Source of the DNA: Burkholderiales bacterium
GTDB lineage: Bacteria > Pseudomonadota > Gammaproteobacteria > Burkholderiales > Chitinimonadaceae
Length of the DNA stretch: 29,385 nt
NCBI GenBank assembly: GCA_019234745.1
Contig: JAFAKZ010000553.1
Span: forward strand, 1-29,385
Reading direction: 5' to 3'
Shown: one piece after another, positions 16,368 to 24,722 of the stretch
Numbering within the stretch: position 1 is the first letter of the stretch
How the letters are laid out: each line of letters opens with the position of its first letter
The notes under the pieces: model-generated
What the model was told of the DNA's origin: nothing
Databases searched by the model: none
What the model saw: only the letters and a program-made list of their open reading frames with translations
Position numbers and translations under genes: made by a program

Positions 16368-17336
16368 TCAGGTGATGGCGCAGCGCGAGCTGCTGCCGTC
16401 GGTTTGCCCGGCGCGCTGGGCGAATGCGCGTAGCAGAGGGAGATGGGCCGCCGCGGAGTCGGCATAGGGCGTGAGGTCGCAGCTGCCAGTGCTCAGCAGT
16501 TGGTCGGCGATGAGGCCGGTCATTTCGCTCTGGTACGGCAGACGGAAGGCCGTTGCCTCGACGGGCCCTTGGCCGATGCGCCATAGCGTTCCGGAGCCTT
16601 CCGCCACGAAGATAGTCTGCTGCTCGTAGTGCAGCGTGACCGTGATTGGTTTGGTCGATCCGCGGATCGACCGCACGCAAAACTGCGCCGAACCGATCTC
16701 GCCACGAATCTCACCCGTTAATTCGACATAGCCGTCCCGCTTGCTTTTCAGCACCTCGTCGTCGAAGTGTGAACTAAGGTGACGCAGCTCGGCGGTACCG
16801 GCCAGGAACTGGGCGAGATCCACGAAATGCACGCTATTGCAGCAAAGTCCCCAATCGCCGCCGTCCACAGTGAACTGCAGGAGTCGATCGTGCTGGGTGT
16901 TTTCGCGGATTCCTCGATAGACGCTGAAGTGGCGGCGTGGCGTGTTGACCCAAGCAATCATGCCGTGCTCGTCAAACAGACGTGACGCACGTTCGTATTC
17001 GTCTGAATTGTTGAAAAGGAATTTCTCCAGCACCAGATGCCGCGTGTTCGCAGCCCGAGCGAGTTGCTCGACCGCGTGGAGGCGCTGGTTCGCCGTCGTG
17101 GCGACAATGGCCAGGCTCAGCTCGCGCGGCAGTGCGTCGAAGCCGCTGTGGACCTGGATCGGCGGCAGTGCCACCTCGGACGATCCGACGAATTCGTCGA
17201 CGGCACTGCGCGCGGCTTCGCTGGGGTCGACTATATGAATGGACAGGGCCTGTCGCGACTTGACCAGCCCCTGTAGATGTCGGCGGCCGAGTTGCCCGGC
17301 ACCGACGATGACCACTTGATGCATGCTTGAACTCAT
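16368..17336 (-). CDS. Gfo/Idh/MocA-family oxidoreductase (second of three)
   Basis: 322 aa. Rossmann motif GAGQLG at 12-17. The position of the family EKP motif reads EKF (104-106, in LVLEKFLFN), losing the usual Pro. A WGLCCNSVHFVDLAQFLAG segment corresponds to the substrate-binding helix. The start is supported by a 4-bp ATGA overlap with the ptmA-like gene; Met5 is an alternative. It sits between the SDR and another oxidoreductase, so it is probably part of the same sugar-modifying cassette. Substrate not identifiable from sequence. Confidence 0.82.
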   Translation of the reverse strand: MSSSMHQVVIVGAGQLGRRHLQGLVKSRQALSIHIVDPSEAARSAVDEFVGSSEVALPPIQVHSGFDALPRELSLAIVATTANQRLHAVEQLARAANTRHLVLEKFLFNNSDEYERASRLFDEHGMIAWVNTPRRHFSVYRGIRENTQHDRLLQFTVDGGDWGLCCNSVHFVDLAQFLAGTAELRHLSSHFDDEVLKSKRDGYVELTGEIRGEIGSAQFCVRSIRGSTKPITVTLHYEQQTIFVAEGSGTLWRIGQGPVEATAFRLPYQSEMTGLIADQLLSTGSCDLTPYADSAAAHLPLLRAFAQRAGQTDGSSSRCAIT

Positions 17337-18136
17337 TGGGACCAGCCGTCGTCGACGACGATGTTCTGGCCGTTGACATAGGACGACAGATCAGAAACGA
17401 GGAATACGAGTGCGCCCGCCACATCGGCCGGCGCCAACATTCCCTTGTTCTGGGCGTAAGCCTTGTACCGCTCCAGGAAAGGCTCGGGCTGATGGTCGAA
17501 TATTCCGCCCGGTGACACGACGTTGAAGCGTAGAGCCGTGCCCTTGTAATAGCGCATGAAATACAACGACAGGTGCTGGACCGCGGATTTGATGGCGGCG
17601 TACTCGACTGGCATCGTCATCGACGTTCCTTCGTAGATCTCGAAACGTGGGGCCACGTTTCCGTAGATTGACGAGATGTTGATGACGTGGCCATACCCCT
17701 GCCGTGCAAAAAAGTTGGCAAAGCGCTGGGTGCTCAGGAAGTAGCCGCCCAGGTGTAGGTTGACGTTCTCGCAGAAGTCCGCGTACTCGACCTGCTCCAG
17801 CTTGCGACCGTACTGCCGGTTGCGCGGATAGGCGTTGTTCACGATGGCATCGATCTTGCCGCAGCGAGCCTGGGCACGGGTGATCAGCGCGTCCAGCGAT
17901 TCGCGGGACGTGATGTCGGCTGTCTCGGCTATCACGCGCGCGCCGGAGTTGGCGGCTACGAGCTCATTGCATGCGGCCTGACAGCGCACAGCGTCGACAT
18001 CGGCGATCACCAGTTCGGCGCCGTGGTGCACGAGCGCGCTGCCAAAGGCTCTACCCAGAAGACCGGCACCACCGACCAGTACTACGGTCTTGCCCTGCAG
18101 CAGCGGCCCGAGGGAATTCGTGGAGCTTGGTGTCAT
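17333..18136 (-). CDS. ptmA: PtmA-like short-chain dehydrogenase/reductase
   Basis: 267 aa classical SDR. Cofactor motif GGAGLLG at 22-28, NNAYP at 100-104, catalytic Ser at 155/156 in NISSIYG, and YxxxK as Y179/K183. The long stretch between the Ser and Tyr and the ending VNGQNIVVDDGWS fit PtmA (flagellin-modification protein A) and its relatives. In C. jejuni PtmA belongs to the legionaminic acid flagellin-glycan genes. Start at ATG 18136, 7 bp after the fusion gene; the upstream extension to 18184 would overlap that gene. Ribosome site weak. The reaction here is uncertain. Confidence 0.78.
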   Translation of the reverse strand: MTPSSTNSLGPLLQGKTVVLVGGAGLLGRAFGSALVHHGAELVIADVDAVRCQAACNELVAANSGARVIAETADITSRESLDALITRAQARCGKIDAIVNNAYPRNRQYGRKLEQVEYADFCENVNLHLGGYFLSTQRFANFFARQGYGHVINISSIYGNVAPRFEIYEGTSMTMPVEYAAIKSAVQHLSLYFMRYYKGTALRFNVVSPGGIFDHQPEPFLERYKAYAQNKGMLAPADVAGALVFLVSDLSSYVNGQNIVVDDGWSQ

Positions 18137-18143
18137 GGTCGGA

Positions 18144-20231
18144 TCAGTTGTAGCGGCGGAACACGGGCTTGATGGCGGGGCCAATCAGATACTTGTCGAC
18201 GCCTTCGGCGACACCCCGTGCGCAGACGCCGATGGCATGAGCAAGAGCCTCGCGGGTCTTGGCCAACTCAGCCTCGCCATGCCGGTAGCTGAGCGCCAGC
18301 CAGGGCATCAGTACGCCCTGCTTGATCATTTCCTGCGCGAAGAGGGTTCGCAGTTCGAGCCAGGGTGCGCCCTCGCTCGTCACGGTGGCGTAGTACGGGC
18401 TGACCGCAGGCCCGGCGGCGAAGAAGTGCTTCTCGATGCCGGCCTGTGTCGCCGCGGCGTTGATTGCGGCCTGCAAGTCGGCGCCGTACTTCCACAGATG
18501 GTCGATGACGGCGTGCTGTTCGAGGAAATCCATCGTCGCGAGATAGGCAGCCAGTCCGCACATCTCGGCACCATGCGTGGTCGACAGCAAGAACAGGCGT
18601 TCCTGCCCGGGCTTGTCGATCGAACCGAGTTCCATGATGTCCCGGCGGCCGGCGACGGCCGCGACCGAGAAGCCATTGGCCATAGCCTTGCCGAAGGTGC
18701 ACAGGTCCGGCGTGATGCTATAGCTGTGCTGCGCGCCTTTCATGTGCCAGCGGAAGCCGGTGATCATCTCGTCCAGGATGAAGACGATGCCATGCCTGCG
18801 GCAGAGCGCTTCCACCTGCTGGAGGTAATTCATGACCTCGCCGTCCGGGCTGGTGAATGTCGAGGGAGTCTCGGTCGAAGCCGGCTCGAGGATCACGCAG
18901 GCGAATTGTCCCGGATGCTCGTCAATCAGGCGCTCCAGCGACCCGATGTCGTTGTACGCAAAGGACTTGGTCTGTTCGATCGTGCGGGCCGGAATGCCCT
19001 TGGTGATCGGGGTGTTGCCGATGAACCAGTCGTCGTAGGAGAAGAACGGATGCTGAGCGCAGCGGGCCACTAGGTCGCGACCGGTGTAGGCCCGAGCCAG
19101 CTTGACCGCGGCAGAAGTGGCGGTCGAGCCGTTCTTGGTGAACTTCACCATGTCCACGGAGTCGATCAGGTTGACCAGGCGCTCGGCTGCCTCGAGTTCG
19201 ATCGTTGAGGCGCGCGTCAGGTTGTTGCCGGCTTCCATGCCACGGATGGCTGCGTCGTTGATGACAGGCTCTGAATAGCCGATTGACACCGCTCGCAGCG
19301 CCATGCCGTAGTCGAGAAAACTCTGGCCATCAGGGGTCCAGACGGTCGTACCTTTGGCACGTTCCAGTATTGGCGGCGCGTTGACCGGATATTGGTCGTC
19401 GCCACGCGAATACGTATGCGCGCCGCCAGGGATGACGCGGTGCAGCCGTTCCTTGTAAGTCTGGGTGGATGCCAGGCCTCTGTCCTTCTCGGCTGAAATT
19501 CCCATATTGAAATTCTCCCAATATCGCTCCGCGACCGATGCGTTGAGTTCATGCAGTCCGCGGTCAAGAATGGCCTGTACGAAATCAGGCGTTGGCAAGC
19601 GCTCCCATGCGGGGATGTCGTGCGCGGCGCGGTCGAAGAAGCTCAGGTCTTCTGGATAATCCAGGGTCGCCCGAACCCGCTCGGCACCCGGGCAGTCGAG
19701 CGCAATTTCAGCCGCCTCGGTGCCGTCGAAAATTCTGCCCCAGCCTGTTTCGAGGACGGTTTCGCTGGCATTCGACATGGCATTGTCGAGCACCTTCGTC
19801 GAATAGCCCCAGGCGTTCATGCCAAGCGGCAGCCCGACCGTCTTAACGAGCCCGGCTCCAGCCGTAAGCGCATCGTGAACTGCTCGCATTGCCTCCGGCG
19901 CGCAGAAGATATCGTCGCCATCGACCGATAGCAGGGCGTCCAGATCGTGAGCCCTAGCCGCCTGCAGATGTCGGAGCGGCACGTTATCGTCTGACCCGAA
20001 GAAGACTTGCGCCGGTGATCCTTCCGAAACGGCGCTGAATGTCGAATTGCTCTGCGGGTTGCCCGTCGCGATCCAAAGCGAAACTGAACCGGCGGATAAT
20101 TCCGCCTGAAATTCGGTGCCGATGCGATCGAGCAACCAGCGAAGCGCGGGCCGGTCGCCGATCTTCCGAATGTGCTTGTTCGTCAAACGCGTGGAGCCCA
20201 TGCGGGCCGTGACAAGAATGCCAATTTTCAT
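18144..20231 (-). CDS. Fusion: SpsF-type cytidylyltransferase + class III (GSA-like) aminotransferase
   Basis: 695 aa, two enzymes in one open frame. Residues 1 to about 245 are a cytidylyltransferase of the SpsF/PtmB group, with TARMGSTRLTNK at 8-19 and the acidic LLSVDGDDIF at 100-109. Residues about 255-695 are a fold-type I class III aminotransferase like glutamate-1-semialdehyde aminotransferase: GSTATSAA (368-375), D487 in LDEMITGFR, and the PLP lysine K515 in CTFGKAMANG. No stop or frameshift separates the halves. It implies a substrate that is both aminated and handled by a CTP-type transferase. Two bp after the upstream Gfo/Idh gene and 7 bp before the SDR. This is a second cytidylyltransferase in addition to LegF. 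Confidence 0.85.
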   Translation of the reverse strand: MKIGILVTARMGSTRLTNKHIRKIGDRPALRWLLDRIGTEFQAELSAGSVSLWIATGNPQSNSTFSAVSEGSPAQVFFGSDDNVPLRHLQAARAHDLDALLSVDGDDIFCAPEAMRAVHDALTAGAGLVKTVGLPLGMNAWGYSTKVLDNAMSNASETVLETGWGRIFDGTEAAEIALDCPGAERVRATLDYPEDLSFFDRAAHDIPAWERLPTPDFVQAILDRGLHELNASVAERYWENFNMGISAEKDRGLASTQTYKERLHRVIPGGAHTYSRGDDQYPVNAPPILERAKGTTVWTPDGQSFLDYGMALRAVSIGYSEPVINDAAIRGMEAGNNLTRASTIELEAAERLVNLIDSVDMVKFTKNGSTATSAAVKLARAYTGRDLVARCAQHPFFSYDDWFIGNTPITKGIPARTIEQTKSFAYNDIGSLERLIDEHPGQFACVILEPASTETPSTFTSPDGEVMNYLQQVEALCRRHGIVFILDEMITGFRWHMKGAQHSYSITPDLCTFGKAMANGFSVAAVAGRRDIMELGSIDKPGQERLFLLSTTHGAEMCGLAAYLATMDFLEQHAVIDHLWKYGADLQAAINAAATQAGIEKHFFAAGPAVSPYYATVTSEGAPWLELRTLFAQEMIKQGVLMPWLALSYRHGEAELAKTREALAHAIGVCARGVAEGVDKYLIGPAIKPVFRRYN

Positions 20232-20233
20232 GG

Positions 20234-21244
20234 TCAGAGCGCCTGGAAGGTGGCGGTGTTGTCGGAGCGTTCCAATGCGTACAGGAGTTTGAGCACGCGG
20301 TGGTCTTGCGCCAAGGAGTTCGGGAACGGTGCCTTGCCCGCGACTGCATCCAGGAATGCGCGAATTTCGTCGATATACATGTTCTCGCCGATGTTCTTGT
20401 TGTATCCAGGCTCCGCCTCTTCCATCTGATAGGCGATCTCGGTCCACTGATCCGTCATGCCGTCGTAGAGCTTGATGCAGGAGGCGTCCCATGACCAGGC
20501 AAGCTGAGCCTTGTCGCCGTTGATCGTGAGGCGGCGCGTAGCATGCCGCGAAACCACGTCCACGGTAATGTTTGCCAGGAATGATCCGTAGTCGAGGAGT
20601 CCGTTATAGGTGTCGTCGATATAGTCGGCCCCTGCAATGTCGATGGTCTTTCGGTATTGCCCGGCGACGCGGCGCGGGAACCCGAAGAGCTCGGTAAACC
20701 AGGTCATCTCGAACGGAACGATCTCGCGGGCGCCGCCCGTGGCCGGATCGCTGACGTAAAAGGCCGATACCGGCTCGTAGCTGTGCCAATCCGGCAGGTA
20801 CTGGCCCGAGTGCAGTAGAACGTTCGAGATCTTTCCCAGCCGGCCGCTGCGGACAAGTCGGGATATCTCGGCGATGGCTGGGTGAAATCGCAGCGTCGTA
20901 GAAGGTGCTGCAACGAGCTTGGCATGCTCGACCATCTCAATGACTTCCTCCAGGCCTTCGTCCACCACGCTGGCCTCGACGAAGAACGGGACACGATGCG
21001 ACACACAGGCGCGCATCGCGCCTACGTGAGCCTTCGGCGGCAATGAAATGATTGCGACGTCCGGGCGGAACGCCGTCCATAGCGGAGTGAGTTCGGCCTG
21101 CGTCCGGACTCCATAGCGAAGCTCGGCTTCCTCGCGGCGATCTGCCCGGAGATCGACGCCGACGATGTCGACGACACCAAGCGCCTGAAGGCAGCGAATG
21201 CGCCGCTTGCCCATCGAGCCCAAACCGATGACGACTGCTTTCAT
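20234..21244 (-). CDS. Gfo/Idh/MocA-family oxidoreductase (third), PtmF candidate
   Basis: 336 aa. Rossmann motif GLGSMG at 7-12 in VVIGLGSMGKRRI. The usual EKP motif is replaced by EAS (in PFFVEASVV), so the catalytic arrangement may differ. Lying directly after ptmE and before the fusion and ptmA-like gene, it matches the position of C. jejuni PtmF, an oxidoreductase of the legionaminic acid locus; this is a context argument. Start at ATG 21244; the frame extends to 21355 but that part overlaps ptmE. Nineteen bp separate it from ptmE. Confidence 0.8.
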   Translation of the reverse strand: MKAVVIGLGSMGKRRIRCLQALGVVDIVGVDLRADRREEAELRYGVRTQAELTPLWTAFRPDVAIISLPPKAHVGAMRACVSHRVPFFVEASVVDEGLEEVIEMVEHAKLVAAPSTTLRFHPAIAEISRLVRSGRLGKISNVLLHSGQYLPDWHSYEPVSAFYVSDPATGGAREIVPFEMTWFTELFGFPRRVAGQYRKTIDIAGADYIDDTYNGLLDYGSFLANITVDVVSRHATRRLTINGDKAQLAWSWDASCIKLYDGMTDQWTEIAYQMEEAEPGYNKNIGENMYIDEIRAFLDAVAGKAPFPNSLAQDHRVLKLLYALERSDNTATFQAL

Positions 21245-21263
21245 GTAGGCCTCGTTATTGCGT

Positions 21264-22313
21264 TCAATTGAAAATATCGTGAAATTCGCTGTTGGCACGT
21301 TCGAAATCGGGCAGCCGGCCGATGTCCAGCCAGTAGCCGTCAATTTGATGTGCACGCGTATGCATGCCGTTGTCCAGCATTTTTTCGAACAAGGCAGGCA
21401 TATCGAAAAATTCCCCCTGCGGGACCAGGTCGACGATCTCGGGTGACAGTGCGTAGATTCCGGCGCTCACGACAAACCGCTGAATTGGCTTTTCTTCGAT
21501 TCGCTCGATCGCGCCCTCGTGCAACCTCACGACGCCGAACGGGACCTGCATCTCGTAGTGCCTGACGGCCATCGTGGCCTGCGCGCCGGACTCGACATGG
21601 CGGTCAAGCATCGATCCGTGATCTTCCTTGGTAAGCAGATCCGCGTTGGTAACGATAAAAGGCATGGTCGGGCGCTCCGTCAGCAGGCTGAGAGCTCCAG
21701 CTGTCCCTAGGCGTTGCTCTTCCCTTAGATAGCGAATTTCGACACCCAGCGAAGACCCGTTGCCAAAGTGCGCTTCGATCTGTTCCGCCTTGTAGTTCAC
21801 GGCAAGATAGAACCGATGAAATCCCTGATCCGCGTAGCTGCGGATAATCGTCTCGAGCAATGGCCGGGACCCAATCTTCAGCATGGGCTTCGGAGTTTCT
21901 CGAGTGAGTTCCTTGAGCCTGGTGCCGAGACCGCCCGCCATGATGACCACCCAGTTCTCGCGACGCGAGGCTGTCAAATAGTCCGCGATCAGAGCCAGGC
22001 CTACGACCTCATTGCTAGCACTGACGATCGGCAACTGATGCCTGCCGGTGCGCCGCATCGTCGAAAGAATTTCCGAAGGCGCCGCCGAGTCCGCGACCGT
22101 GGTTGCGCCCGCGTGCATCACGCGCAAGACGCTGTCGTTCATGCTCAGTCCGCCGAGGAGGGCGCGTCGTGCATCGCCGTCCGAGACCGTACCGAGCAGC
22201 CTTCGATTCGCGTCGACCACCATGGCCAGCTGAGTTCCAGCGGAGTCGATGATCTCCAACGCCTCACGTAGACTGACGTCAGGCCCGACGAGGGCTGCCT
22301 GCCAACTTTTCAT
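21264..22313 (-). CDS. ptmE: PtmE-like nucleotidyltransferase with N-terminal CBS pair
   Basis: 349 aa. Residues 1 to about 118 form two CBS repeats (for example LGTVSDGDARRALL and HQLPIVSASNEVVGL). The rest is a sugar-1-phosphate nucleotidyltransferase with AGGLGTRL at 126-133, KPML at 142-145 and a GYWLDIGRLPDFERAN ending. This architecture is that of C. jejuni PtmE, which makes GDP-GlcN-type precursors for the GDP-linked legionaminic acid route. The CBS pair may sense a nucleotide. Start at ATG 22313, sharing its A with the upstream TGA; GTG 22316 one codon earlier is equally possible. Nucleotide specificity (GTP) is inferred. Confidence 0.85.
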   Translation of the reverse strand: MKSWQAALVGPDVSLREALEIIDSAGTQLAMVVDANRRLLGTVSDGDARRALLGGLSMNDSVLRVMHAGATTVADSAAPSEILSTMRRTGRHQLPIVSASNEVVGLALIADYLTASRRENWVVIMAGGLGTRLKELTRETPKPMLKIGSRPLLETIIRSYADQGFHRFYLAVNYKAEQIEAHFGNGSSLGVEIRYLREEQRLGTAGALSLLTERPTMPFIVTNADLLTKEDHGSMLDRHVESGAQATMAVRHYEMQVPFGVVRLHEGAIERIEEKPIQRFVVSAGIYALSPEIVDLVPQGEFFDMPALFEKMLDNGMHTRAHQIDGYWLDIGRLPDFERANSEFHDIFN

Positions 22314-22966
22314 CACTTTGTTCCAAGAGGGCGTGCCGGCACGCCGCAGAGGGTTTCTTCGCCGGCACTGTCGCGGACGAGCACGGCGCCAGCGCCGACG
22401 ACGGTGTTCTTGCCGATGGCTACGCCTTGGCGCAGTACTGCGCCGGCGCCGACCAGGCTGCCGTCACCGACCCGGCAATGGCCACACAGGGTAGAGCGTG
22501 TCGCCAGATGACACCAGTGGCCGACGATCGAGTCGTGTTCGACGATCGCGCCGGTATTGACGATCGTTCCGGTACCGACGCTTGCTCCGGCCTGTACATG
22601 CGCGCCGGCCAGGATCTGGCACGAGGCGCCGAGCTTCGCACGGCTGGAGACATGAGCGAGCGGGTGGATCACGGACACGAACTGCCAACCTCGCGCTTCA
22701 AGCCGAAGCTGCACGACGGCGCGCAGCGAGCGTTGACCGGACCCGTTCACGAATCCGAGGCCGTTCGCCAAACTGACGCGATCCGGCGCGAATTGGCCGA
22801 GCACTTCGTCATCGCTGCCCAGCACCGGCAGACCGATGCGCTGCGTGCCGTGGAGGTGCAAGTCTGGATCGGTGAAACCGAGTACCTTGGCTCCTGCCTC
22901 AAGCAAGGCATCCACCACTACGGCAGCGTGCCCGCCGGCACCGACCACGATGATGGGCAGGCTCAT
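22313..22966 (-). CDS. neuD: NeuD/PglD-family sugar acetyltransferase
   Basis: 217 aa. An N-terminal PglD-type domain with VVGAGGHAAVVVDAL (GAGGHA at 9-14) is followed by left-handed beta-helix repeats from about residue 100. The catalytic His is probably H144 in AIVEHDSIVGHW, matching the family's conserved His. Family members N- or O-acetylate amino sugars or nonulosonic acids. The position directly after legI, with a 4-bp ATGA overlap, ties it to the nonulosonate. It competes with the GNAT protein for the LegH role; if the GNAT is LegH, this one may re-acylate an amine freed by the PIG-L protein, or O-acetylate. Confidence 0.85.
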   Translation of the reverse strand: MSLPIIVVGAGGHAAVVVDALLEAGAKVLGFTDPDLHLHGTQRIGLPVLGSDDEVLGQFAPDRVSLANGLGFVNGSGQRSLRAVVQLRLEARGWQFVSVIHPLAHVSSRAKLGASCQILAGAHVQAGASVGTGTIVNTGAIVEHDSIVGHWCHLATRSTLCGHCRVGDGSLVGAGAVLRQGVAIGKNTVVGAGAVLVRDSAGEETLCGVPARPLGTK

Positions 22967-24039
22967 GGTTCGATCTGTTCGTCGGCGGCATAGGCGCGGG
23001 AGGCTGGACGGCCGACGAGCGACCAGATGTCCATCGGCGACATGCCATTGCCTGGGCGCTTGCAGTCGAGGAGGTCCAGCGTCAGCATTTGGCCTTGCGC
23101 GATCGCGCGCCGGGCAACAACCGAGCGTCGCCCAACGGCCCGGTTCGGGCGCTCGGCCGCCGCCGGCAGCTTGCGAGCCGATCCGAGCGCAGCTTCGATG
23201 TTGCGGATGGCGCGGACCAAGTGGGCAAGCTCGCCGGGCTCTAGCGATGCCAGGTGGTCCGGGCCTGGCAGGTTGCGGTCCAGCGTGAAGTGCTTCTCGA
23301 TCACAGTGGCGCCGCGTGCCACTGCAGCGACGGACACCTCGATGCCCAGAGTGTGATCGGAATAACCGACCGGCAGACCGAAGGCCTGCGCCATCGAGTC
23401 CATCGCACGCAGATTCACCGTCTCAGCCGGTGCCGGATATTGCGTCACGCAATGCAGCAGGGTGACGTGGTGCCGCAGGGCGGCCTGCCCTTCCGGGCTG
23501 AAATAAGCGGCATCAACGGCGTCCTGATCCGGCGGAACGCCATCGTGCAGCAGGCCGTAGGCGAGCACGCCAAGTGCACGCTCGAGGTCCGTCAGGGTCG
23601 ACATGCCGCTCGACACCAGCACGCGCTGGCGCAGTTGCGCCGCCTGGAGCAGCAACGGTGCGCAGGTGATGTCGCCAGAGGGTATCTTGAGGGCCGGCAT
23701 ACCGAGCGAGCCGAGAAAGGCCAAGCTGGCTGCGTCGAATGCCGTCGACATAAACCGAATGTCGCGCGCCTTGCAATGCTCGATCAGGGCGTGATGGTCT
23801 TCGAGCGGCAACTCAAGCGCCCGCAGCATCTCGAGCTGCCCACCATCCTGTTTGGTGTTGGCAACCTGGTAGCTCGCCTTGCTGGCTTGCGCCGTGACGA
23901 GCAACTCGGCCTTGAAGGTCTGGAACTTGACGGCATCGGCGCCGGCCTCGGCGGCCACGTCAACGAGGCGGCGCGCCAGATCGAGCGAGCCGTTGTGGTT
24001 CACGCCGGCTTCGGCGATGACGAATGTGCGGTCGGTCAT
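22963..24039 (-). CDS. legI: N-acetyl-legionaminate synthase (NeuB family)
   Basis: 358 aa. Condenses phosphoenolpyruvate with a 6-carbon amino sugar to form the 9-carbon nonulosonic acid. EAGVNHNG at 10-17, KFQTF at 38-42, GYSDHT at 221-226, EKHFTLDR at 244-251 and GPDH at 255-258 are TIM-barrel active-site motifs. The C-terminal SAF domain (NRAVGRRSVVAR then RPGNGMSPMD) is intact. A ~25-residue insert at about 160-185 lengthens it beyond minimal NeuB proteins. ATG 24039 overlaps the PIG-L stop (ATGA). The Leg assignment, rather than Neu or Pse, comes from the accompanying LegB, LegC and LegG. Confidence 0.9.
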   Translation of the reverse strand: MTDRTFVIAEAGVNHNGSLDLARRLVDVAAEAGADAVKFQTFKAELLVTAQASKASYQVANTKQDGGQLEMLRALELPLEDHHALIEHCKARDIRFMSTAFDAASLAFLGSLGMPALKIPSGDITCAPLLLQAAQLRQRVLVSSGMSTLTDLERALGVLAYGLLHDGVPPDQDAVDAAYFSPEGQAALRHHVTLLHCVTQYPAPAETVNLRAMDSMAQAFGLPVGYSDHTLGIEVSVAAVARGATVIEKHFTLDRNLPGPDHLASLEPGELAHLVRAIRNIEAALGSARKLPAAAERPNRAVGRRSVVARRAIAQGQMLTLDLLDCKRPGNGMSPMDIWSLVGRPASRAYAADEQIEP

Positions 24040-24722
24040 GACAGGATGTCCTTGAGCAACATGAAGGCCTCCGCCGCTTCCAGGCCTGCCTGACTTCCGC
24101 GAAGATGGGCCTGAGCCAGCACGCATTGGTCGGAGCGCGGAAACGGGAAAGAGCCCATCTCGCTGGCATAGATCCTGAGAATTGCCAGCTTTGCGTCGAT
24201 CCACGGCTGGATGTTGACGAAGTGATTGGGCTTGAAACAGGTGCCGTCCGGACGCATGCTGAATTCGGTCTCAGACAGCGTTTCATAGGCCAGCACTCGC
24301 TTTACCGACGGGTAGCGGAACGCTTTGCTGCATGCCGCGACGGCATCAAAGACGCATGCGTGATCGGAATGCGCGTCGTGGCGATATGGCAGATAGAGAA
24401 TGTTCGGCTGCACCTGCGTCACGATCTTCGAAGTCGCACCAACAAGCGCGGATTGCGGGACGGTGTCGAGCTCCGTGGTGGGGAAGCCGAGTTGGTGTGT
24501 CGCGGTGAAGCCGTAGGCGTTTGCGACGCGGCGGATCTCTTCAGCACGTCCGTTGATCCGCTCAGGTGTAAAGCCCTGGCGTTCCTGCATTTCTGTAAAT
24601 AGCAGCCAATGCACCTCATCGCCTGCGGTGATATGACGCAGCAAAGCACCGGCGCAGCCGAGACTTTCGTCATCGGCGTGAGGCGCCGCACACAAGACGA
24701 TGTTCTTTCTGGGTTCAGTCAT
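24036..24722 (-). CDS. PIG-L/LmbE-family N-deacetylase
   Basis: 228 aa. Zinc-site motif PHADDE at 14-19 (H15, D18 as ligands; the first Asp D17 is the likely general base) and the second ligand block HDAHSDH at 115-121. The family removes N-acetyl groups from GlcNAc-type substrates. It lies between legG and legI, overlapping both genes (8 bp with legG, 4 bp with legI), so it is made together with the two enzymes that produce and consume the free 2,4-diacetamido sugar. I infer that it deacetylates that intermediate or the later nonulosonate. ATG 24722 gives the natural N-terminus. The substrate is not proven. Confidence 0.87.
   Translation of the reverse strand: MTEPRKNIVLCAAPHADDESLGCAGALLRHITAGDEVHWLLFTEMQERQGFTPERINGRAEEIRRVANAYGFTATHQLGFPTTELDTVPQSALVGATSKIVTQVQPNILYLPYRHDAHSDHACVFDAVAACSKAFRYPSVKRVLAYETLSETEFSMRPDGTCFKPNHFVNIQPWIDAKLAILRIYASEMGSFPFPRSDQCVLAQAHLRGSQAGLEAAEAFMLLKDILS

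Noticed and set aside
18090..19073. + strand open frame (327 codons) opposite the fusion gene
   Set aside because: Lies across the 3' end of the fusion gene and the start of the SDR gene with no protein-family signal.
20232..20492. 87-codon N-terminal extension of the fusion gene
   Set aside because: It overlaps the Gfo/Idh gene, and the SpsF-type domain begins exactly at ATG 20231.
22963..24039. NeuB-family gene as part of a sialic acid (Neu5Ac) or pseudaminic acid pathway
   Set aside because: LegB (with its NSFNSWGWLD hallmark), LegC and LegG are encoded with it and no PseB/PseG-like gene is seen, so a legionaminic-type product fits better.
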